In this document: positions 59,501 to 64,000 of the stretch, piece after piece
Layout of the letters: each line of letters opens with the position of its first letter
Position numbering within the stretch: the first letter of the stretch is position 1
Source of the DNA: Apium graveolens
Taxonomy: Eukaryota; Streptophyta; Magnoliopsida; Apiales; Apiaceae
Direction: 5' to 3'
Length of the DNA stretch: 64,000 bases
NCBI RefSeq assembly: GCF_009905375.1
Contig: NC_133647.1
Location: 134,535,263 to 134,599,262 of the forward strand
Made by a program: the position numbers and the translations under genes
The notes under the pieces: model-generated
Told to the model about the DNA's origin: nothing
The model's database searches: none
Seen by the model: only the letters and a program-made list of their open reading frames with translations

Positions 59501-61091
59501 GCCCTCTACAAAGATTCAGATATCTAAAGTGCTAGTTCCTGCCATCACTACCTCTCCAATCATTCAAATCAAGGGAAAATCTGATGGAATTGATTTGATT
59601 CAGCTAGCAGCAGCTGAAATACAAATGAAAGAACAATGGAGGAGAATTGATGAAAGGTTGCAATTGGTGTTTGGTTCTACACAAAATAAATCAACATCTG
59701 TGAAATTTAGCACAAAGATTGAACCAATCAACATGGAGCTCATGCCAGTAGGGAGTCTTAAGGATGGAGAAGCTTCTTCCAAAGAGCTACAAGCTATAAT
59801 CCTCAAGCCCAATGAAAGATCCAATAAGGACTCAACAAAGAATCCTTTAAAAGAAGTGGACTTTCCTCCTTCAAAAGATGATGAGAACAAGATCTTAGGC
59901 AGGAGTATTGCCTATCTCAAAAAGTCCATGGATGAGGCTGTAAGGAGAAATAGAGCTATTATCATTAGAGAGGGAAAGAGCATATGTGTGATGCAAGGAC
60001 ATCCCAAATTCTCAATAGCTAAGAAAGAAGAAGCCAAGCAATTAAAGGCTGACAAAAGAGCACAAGCAAAGCTTGAAAAACAGCTAAAGTCAAGCCAAGT
60101 TGAAGAAATGAAAGGAATTGAAGTCAGGGGTGAAGAAAAGATTGCTAACTTAGATGAGGTTCTTGGGAGCATATTTGGTGAAAATATGGAGGAAAGAGAG
60201 GAATGGCAGAAGGGAAACAGAAGAAAGGCCAAGGCACACAGAAGGAGTGAAGATAACCCTGAAGATACCAAATCTACATCTAAACCACTACCTTCCATAC
60301 CTGAACCTTTTGTTACTGATCCCTCTATAAATATCCATGGTGAACCAATCATTCCAAAAGAGGAACCTATTGATTGGGACAACATCACATTGCCTACCTT
60401 TCTAACCACTCTTCCACCACCAAAGAAACAGAAAAGAAAACCAAAATCTACACCTCCCACAACCTCTAAGAAATTCACTCAAAAACAAAAACCTAAACCT
60501 AAGTCACCCATTTCTAAAGATGATTATGTTCACATCTGTGACATAAAAGAAATTTCAGACATTGAACTCTATCTGGATGAGCTGGAGGATGTAAGGGGAA
60601 TAGCTGCCTACAGACAGTTACCAGAAAGATTAGTGTTCAGATATAAAGGAGCTGGGGAAAGAACATGGCCTCTCCACAGGATTCTAAATGAAGGCTACTC
60701 TACCTTGATCAGAGTCTTTTCAGCCATCAAAAAGGATTCTGGCTTTACCAGAACAGCCAAGACTGAAATTCTCAACAAGATTGCCAACATAAGGAAGACT
60801 TGGAGGGAACCAAATGCTTTGCCCAGAACCTTACTCATACAAGAAAGGGGAACTAAAATTCACAAATCACCTCATTGGTTGATGGAATTTAGAGATGACA
60901 AAGGAGTCAGAAGATTTTTCAGACTTGAAGACCAACTCAAGATTGCCAGCAATGAAACTCTCAAGGAAATGCAATCTAAGTTGGATATCAGTGATGAAGA
61001 TGAAGCTGAATTCTTCAGAAAACTCCAACTCCAAATTGAGGGAAATGACAAAGGGCTAGGAAAGAAAACCAGGGAACAAAGAAGAAAATGA
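56586..61091 (+). CDS. Sirevirus element 2 ORF3, large accessory protein of unknown function
   Basis: About 1501 codons from the ATG at 56586 (CAACAATGG context). The frame is open from 56487 (1534 codons), but the extra 33 residues look like leader sequence. Numbering below counts from 56487. Residues 34-290 form an ordered domain (WSFLGDAFIKVFSGKISNFD, RYFNFSNYVMLELG). Residues 300-640 are Ser/Thr/Gln/Pro-rich, with five TCAACGGATR motifs at 590-622. Residues 930-985 look like a coiled coil (LAKLEDRVQGIEDSV). Residues 1170-1230 are Lys-rich. Residues 1345-1510 form a second ordered domain (RGIAAYRQLPERLVFRYKG, HWLMEFRDDKGVRRFFR). I see no membrane segment, so the usual name 'env-like' is not supported. 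It is far longer than the roughly 650-residue ORF3 of the type element SIRE1. Confidence 0.85.
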   Translation: MAPVVKIMSQSGFIYEKNNFIALVEKNEAHSDYHKMMDFIKNCKLSYAMLEAPTIFCEVVEEIWTTAEFNSMDMTISFTLKGKNHCINCDDLQACFKLPENNAMTPHTDSDVSSMLDSIGYSLNSANLGGIRRKGLRKEWSFLGDAFIKVFSGKISNFDAITSSLVNMFYMLVSDRYFNFSNYVMLELGTRLGNKANRPNNIYYARFFMLLANHVAEGLVIINENNKLKCWAQEKRVLADLKRMDLNSSVQLVYLPIMNAPQVGEVIASTTPTSSNPSISLSSSVAMKSVSMPQQISTKVTKSKLSKSKTKKTTSVVSQKTTVVTTTINPEGSDQGVSGEGRGEHQRNPQDKEGELSASQASQAPVSQKAVVVEKVSSTSLVASSQKDVTIEKSSHPGTQNKRGRDTKAKHSPTKAFIRRKKARTQSSTQGAHTAQKHPSVSVPSQTQFDVTPINVESQPHSLTITTHQSPNTSSPSLDVDMLFPSIPDSPSLQLREKPHSNTGDHHLLDDLLDHPQILSDIIEGSVSTHIKSIYTDSTVISLSISSSFPSSMDITHPLTSGCSSTDKLNSSYPLITTVSTSTDIPHPLIVSTQITEMIPSVEDMNTVQSLLGLRAGSENLSERLGCSQAKGEIESTKMHAISSSMAKVSEWSTTLEGEGEGVRCVSQGEPLMQEHREKERKAGTVDTRVEPAIAHESMIVDDAEKERQFQQHYKAVIDNISLDADTFTHPVTAYQLLAAQGNEEAERTLHLVHSTESLQRDKAAINRMPSTAGEPSEEFGVNSDDDDSISSDGSMNIGGDEDPSSIPNLPEWALTKEHRTGEFNVHLVKQIITIQQAIQNTSNANIKAILQAHLDSLHLMKLQKVKQDMSLNDLRKDIADLKSFTSEKLDSVMPYGTLQDLVSRLKKESVTEQRLAKLEDRVQGIEDSVATLLLNQQSQTNLLMQLAKAQGLTPLLDDNKKGENKREGEGEPSTKIQISKVLVPAITTSPIIQIKGKSDGIDLIQLAAAEIQMKEQWRRIDERLQLVFGSTQNKSTSVKFSTKIEPINMELMPVGSLKDGEASSKELQAIILKPNERSNKDSTKNPLKEVDFPPSKDDENKILGRSIAYLKKSMDEAVRRNRAIIIREGKSICVMQGHPKFSIAKKEEAKQLKADKRAQAKLEKQLKSSQVEEMKGIEVRGEEKIANLDEVLGSIFGENMEEREEWQKGNRRKAKAHRRSEDNPEDTKSTSKPLPSIPEPFVTDPSINIHGEPIIPKEEPIDWDNITLPTFLTTLPPPKKQKRKPKSTPPTTSKKFTQKQKPKPKSPISKDDYVHICDIKEISDIELYLDELEDVRGIAAYRQLPERLVFRYKGAGERTWPLHRILNEGYSTLIRVFSAIKKDSGFTRTAKTEILNKIANIRKTWREPNALPRTLLIQERGTKIHKSPHWLMEFRDDKGVRRFFRLEDQLKIASNETLKEMQSKLDISDEDEAEFFRKLQLQIEGNDKGLGKKTREQRRK

Positions 61092-61283
61092 TGTTTTGCT
61101 CAGGCTAGAGGAGCACCCTTGGAAATACTGTAAATCTTCAATTACCTCCTAGTACATACACTTTTGCAGCACTTTTTATATTTCTACTTAGTTTCAATTC
61201 AAATATTTGTTAAGTGTTTTGTTATCATCAAGTTAACCCTGAATTTATGCCTACAGTTCTTATAGACATAAATAGGGGGAGAT
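61092..61283 (+). other. Spacer after ORF3 with the polypurine tract
   Basis: About 190 bases without a gene. The tract AGGGGGAGAT at 61274-61283 primes plus-strand DNA and touches the 3' LTR. Confidence 0.8.
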
Positions 61284-62348
61284 TGTTAGGAATATATGTG
61301 CATTAGTTTGATGATATGTTTAACAAAACACTTAAGTAGAAATTTAGTGTCTGTAGCCTCAACGGATAAGACCACTTTGGCTATCCGTTGATGGTGTAGC
61401 TTTACTTAGAAATAAGTCTAGTATTGTAGCATATTTCAGTCTCTGTATTTAAAATTGTAATTCTTAGAAGTTGAGAGAAACTATGAGTCATGTTGACTAC
61501 TAGATGATATGCAGATAGGAAGGCCAATTGTAAATATTTCATGCCTTGTAATTTTGTATAAATGAAGTGGTATCAACGGATGACTTAAAAGACCTTCAAC
61601 GGATGAGAAGCTAAGCTTCAACGGATGTCTCTAAAGCTTCAACGGATAACATCCTTCAACGGATGAGAGTATCAACGGATGAAAGCTTCAACGGATAACA
61701 TCCTTCAACGGATGAAGTCATCAACGGATGAAAGCTTCAACGGATGTTCTGCTAATCAGCCGTTGATAAGTGGTAGTTGTACCTACAAGCAGAGGCACGT
61801 GGGTTGACAGAGAAAACTGAGATGTGGTAGCCGAATTTCAGGATCAACAGAAAAAGCAGCCGTTCTTCTTTTGTACAAAGTTGCAATAGTCAACAAAGTA
61901 CTTGAGTGAACAGGAAAAGAAGCAAGTGAAGAACTTATTTTACTATTGTAATTTTATATTGTTTTTCACTTGTACACTTGGTAATATATATGAACCAAGA
62001 AGAAGCTAGTAATTAGAGAGATTTTTTCCAGAGCTGTTAAGAAATATCTTGAGAGAAAATTCATCTAGTTTGTACTAGGATGCAGCTGTGATCAACATTG
62101 TTGAACACAGATTTTCTAATATACCATCTCTGGTGGAACAACAAATCCACCAGAAAAGTTTTTAAGGTCTGTTGTGTTCTTTACATTTGTGCTTGAATAT
62201 ATATCTGTCTGTATTAGCTTAAAGCAATTCACACACTTGTTCTTCTTGAACACACAACTTTATAAACTGCTCAAAACTTGAAAAAGTTTTGAGATTTACA
62301 TTCAACCCCCCTTCTGTAAATCTCATTGTTAGTCTTCTAGGAATAACA
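61284..62348 (+). repeat. 3' LTR of Sirevirus element 2
   Basis: 1065 bp, the same length as the 5' LTR. Twelve exact motif copies lie at 61359-61746; the copy at 61573 is intact here but mutated in the 5' LTR. It ends at CA 62348, followed by the second GTTAT. Confidence 0.95.
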
Positions 62349-62993
62349 GTTATACTCTTGACTCGAACTATACGAGTATAGCTTATATACACACATGCAC
62401 ATATCACATAACACATTCTTTTCTCGTAGCCTTTATATCTTAATATACTCAATGATCAACTTATACTCGCTTTAATCTCGACTATTCTTTAAATCAAATA
62501 ATTATAACTCATACGAGTACACGATTCATACAGAACTAAATCTTTACGATTATAACTATCACTTATAGCCTTTAAAATCAATCGTCTTAGTTCCCTTTTT
62601 CTTTTATTCCTTAATTCAAACCACATACTACAATCAAACAATCAAATCCATAGACATTTATTTATACACACCCAATCATTCTTTCGATTATAAAAAACCA
62701 AGTTTCATTCTAAGTTTATATGGCCTATTCGGCCTTCTTGCAATTACCAATCACAAATTAATCAAATACTCACTTAGTTCGTATAAACACATACTCATTC
62801 AAAAACCTTTAAATAATCATTTTCCTTTCTTTCAATTTACAAAAATTCGAACCATAAATATATATATATATACAATCAAATTTCTCAAAAATTACACCAT
62901 GCAACTTTAGTTCTAGCATAATCCAACATTTAAGTTATCACCCTTTTCTGTATTGATAAAATTCGAACCAAATCATATATATATGCTCACATG
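62349..62993 (-). repeat. 5' LTR of the Tekay element, second part
   Basis: Begins with the second copy of GTTAT (62349-62353) and continues the LTR broken off at 49185. AT-rich, no ORF. It is cut at 62994 by an Athila LTR, so the LTR end is outside the window. Confidence 0.65.
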
Positions 62994-64000
62994 TGATAAG
63001 TGGCATTTTACACCACTTAGAACGTCTTAAAATGGATTAAATTGGTGTCTTGAAATCAAGTATTTTGTGTATTTGATGCGTTTTTCTAGTGTTTATGCAT
63101 TTCAGGGTAATAGTTGCATTTCGGGGGAGGAATCATCAAGAATAAGCCTTGGCATGTGTTCACCATTGCGAGAGGAAAGGAATGGGCAGATTACGGCGAA
63201 GAAACGGAGCAAGCTTGGAATTTTTCCAGTAGGGTCCTGCGCGCCCGCGCAGCAGTGCTGAGCGGCCGCGCAAGGTCGGGGAAAAAAGCTGAATTATTTT
63301 AGACTTCTACTTCTGTATGGCTTCCAACTTCTATGTAATCTGAGTTTTATAGGACTATTATATAGGTAGATTTGAGACGTTTTTCATAGAGAGTATTAAG
63401 GAGATTATGTTTTAGATTGTGTTTTACGCAAGAAGCAAAGGAGATAAGGAAGAAGACCGATTTAGCACACCGCAACGAAGAGGAAGCTTATATTCTTGTA
63501 ATTCTTGTTTCGTTGTAATGTTGGATGCTAGTTTTCTTGCTTTGACTTATTTACTCTTGTGACGTACTCTGTTTTAATATAATTAGTGTAGTTATTATTT
63601 TCTTGTGTTGTTTGTCATGATTTCATATGAACCCATGATGGCGATAAGTTCTATTATGGGCTAATCGTGATCATGGGGTTACAACGGATTTATTATGGAA
63701 TTCTTTAGTTAATTGTTTAATACTTTAGTGTGTGATGATTGCATGATATCTAGTATTGGTTGTGCGTATTTGTCTTATGTGCGTCGCGAACATATAAGAT
63801 AGGGTGTTAATCTCTTGTGAAGCGACGGTGGATCTTGAGATTTAGAACTTGCCATGCTAGCATAGGTTCATGTACGTTGTGCATGATTAGTGGGTAACTC
63901 TAACAGTTTTATTTGCCCTATGTAATCAAAAGAAATAACTTGTGCTTAAATCATTGTGTTGTCAATTTCTGTAGACATATAGGAACTCAACATAATTGAT
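62994..64000 (+). repeat. Athila-type LTR, second element, cut by the window end
   Basis: Begins TGATAAGTGG and reads as the reverse complement of the Athila LTRs at 1722-3177 and 25940-27355, so it is the same family in the opposite orientation. The first 1007 of about 1450 bases are present. The GC-rich cluster at about 63233-63280 is a diverged version with GCGCGCCCGCGC blocks. It is either the first LTR of a full element or a solo LTR; the window ends before this can be decided. Confidence 0.88.

Larger units (their letters stand above)
49186..62348 (+). mobile_element. Sirevirus-type Ty1/copia element 2, apparently intact and very young
   Basis: 13,163 bp with 5-bp duplications GTTAT (49181-49185 and 62349-62353). 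It has two 1065-bp LTRs (49186-50250 and 61284-62348) in which I noticed only one difference (49479 T versus C in the right copy). It also has an initiator-Met primer site (50253-50264), gag (804 codons), pol (about 1100 codons), a third ORF (about 1500 codons) and a polypurine tract AGGGGGAGAT (61274-61283). All catalytic residues of protease, integrase, RT and RNase H are visible. Gag and pol are in different frames with no overlap. The 10-mer TCAACGGATR is spread over all its parts. Confidence 0.95.
41435..62993 (-). mobile_element. Tekay-type chromovirus (Ty3/gypsy), decayed, split by Sirevirus element 2
   Basis: Minus-strand element. It has a truncated 3' LTR (about 41435-41745), a polypurine tract (41746-41759), a chromodomain and integrase, RNase H, RT, protease, gag, a leader ORF, a primer site (47519-47530) and the 5' LTR (47536-49185 plus 62349-62993). 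The 5' LTR is split by a Sirevirus with GTTAT duplications, then cut again at 62994 by an Athila LTR. Every core gene has stops or shifts. The clear chromodomain and the TG...CA LTRs with an initiator-Met primer fit the Tekay lineage. Confidence 0.85.

Noticed and set aside
59912..60478. Minus-strand frame of 188 codons inside ORF3
   Set aside because: It is the antisense shadow of a Lys/Glu-rich coding part of ORF3; no promoter or family supports it.

Overview
The window is plant nuclear DNA, almost certainly from a eudicot with a large, repeat-rich genome. I see no host gene that I can support. Nearly all of it is transposable elements of typical plant lineages: Ty3/gypsy Athila, Ty3/gypsy Tekay-type chromoviruses, Ty1/copia Sireviruses, another Ty1/copia fragment, a solo LTR and one end of a CACTA DNA transposon. 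Overall style hints weakly at Apiales, but nothing in the sequence proves the species.

Left half (1-28782) is a four-level nest. The outermost layer is a CACTA-type transposon; its right terminus is at 28782 and its left end lies outside the window. Into its subterminal repeats went a lone LTR (1106-28399, TSD CATCG). Into that LTR went an Athila element on the minus strand (1722-27355, TSD CCCTG, 1.4-kb LTRs, tRNA-Asp primer site, gag-pol plus an accessory ORF). Into the Athila pol, between RNase H and integrase, went a Tekay-like element on the minus strand (7278-21714, TSD ATGGT). That element has 4.43-kb LTRs that are nearly identical and an internal region that is decayed and rearranged.

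The middle (28783-34314) holds an LTR-like stretch, an array of eleven units of about 176 bp, an AT-rich stretch in which I see nothing, and the 3' end of a Ty1/copia element with its LTR.

The right half starts with a decayed Sirevirus (34315 to about 41434) that lacks its 3' part. A decayed chromodomain-bearing Tekay element on the minus strand follows, from about 41435. The right LTR of that Tekay element is split by an apparently intact and very young Sirevirus (49186-62348, TSD GTTAT, two 1065-bp LTRs in which I saw only one difference). This Sirevirus has open gag, pol and a third ORF of about 1500 codons. A second Athila-type LTR starts at 62994 and runs out of the window.

The most unusual signal is in the young Sirevirus. 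The 10-mer TCAACGGATR and its reverse complement occur about 42 times, in both LTRs, in the pol-ORF3 spacer and inside gag, pol and ORF3, in two different reading frames. The older Sirevirus has a different motif (TCAGNACTTA) in largely matching places. This looks like a DNA- or RNA-level motif system that is specific to each family and is spread through coding and non-coding parts of Sireviruses.
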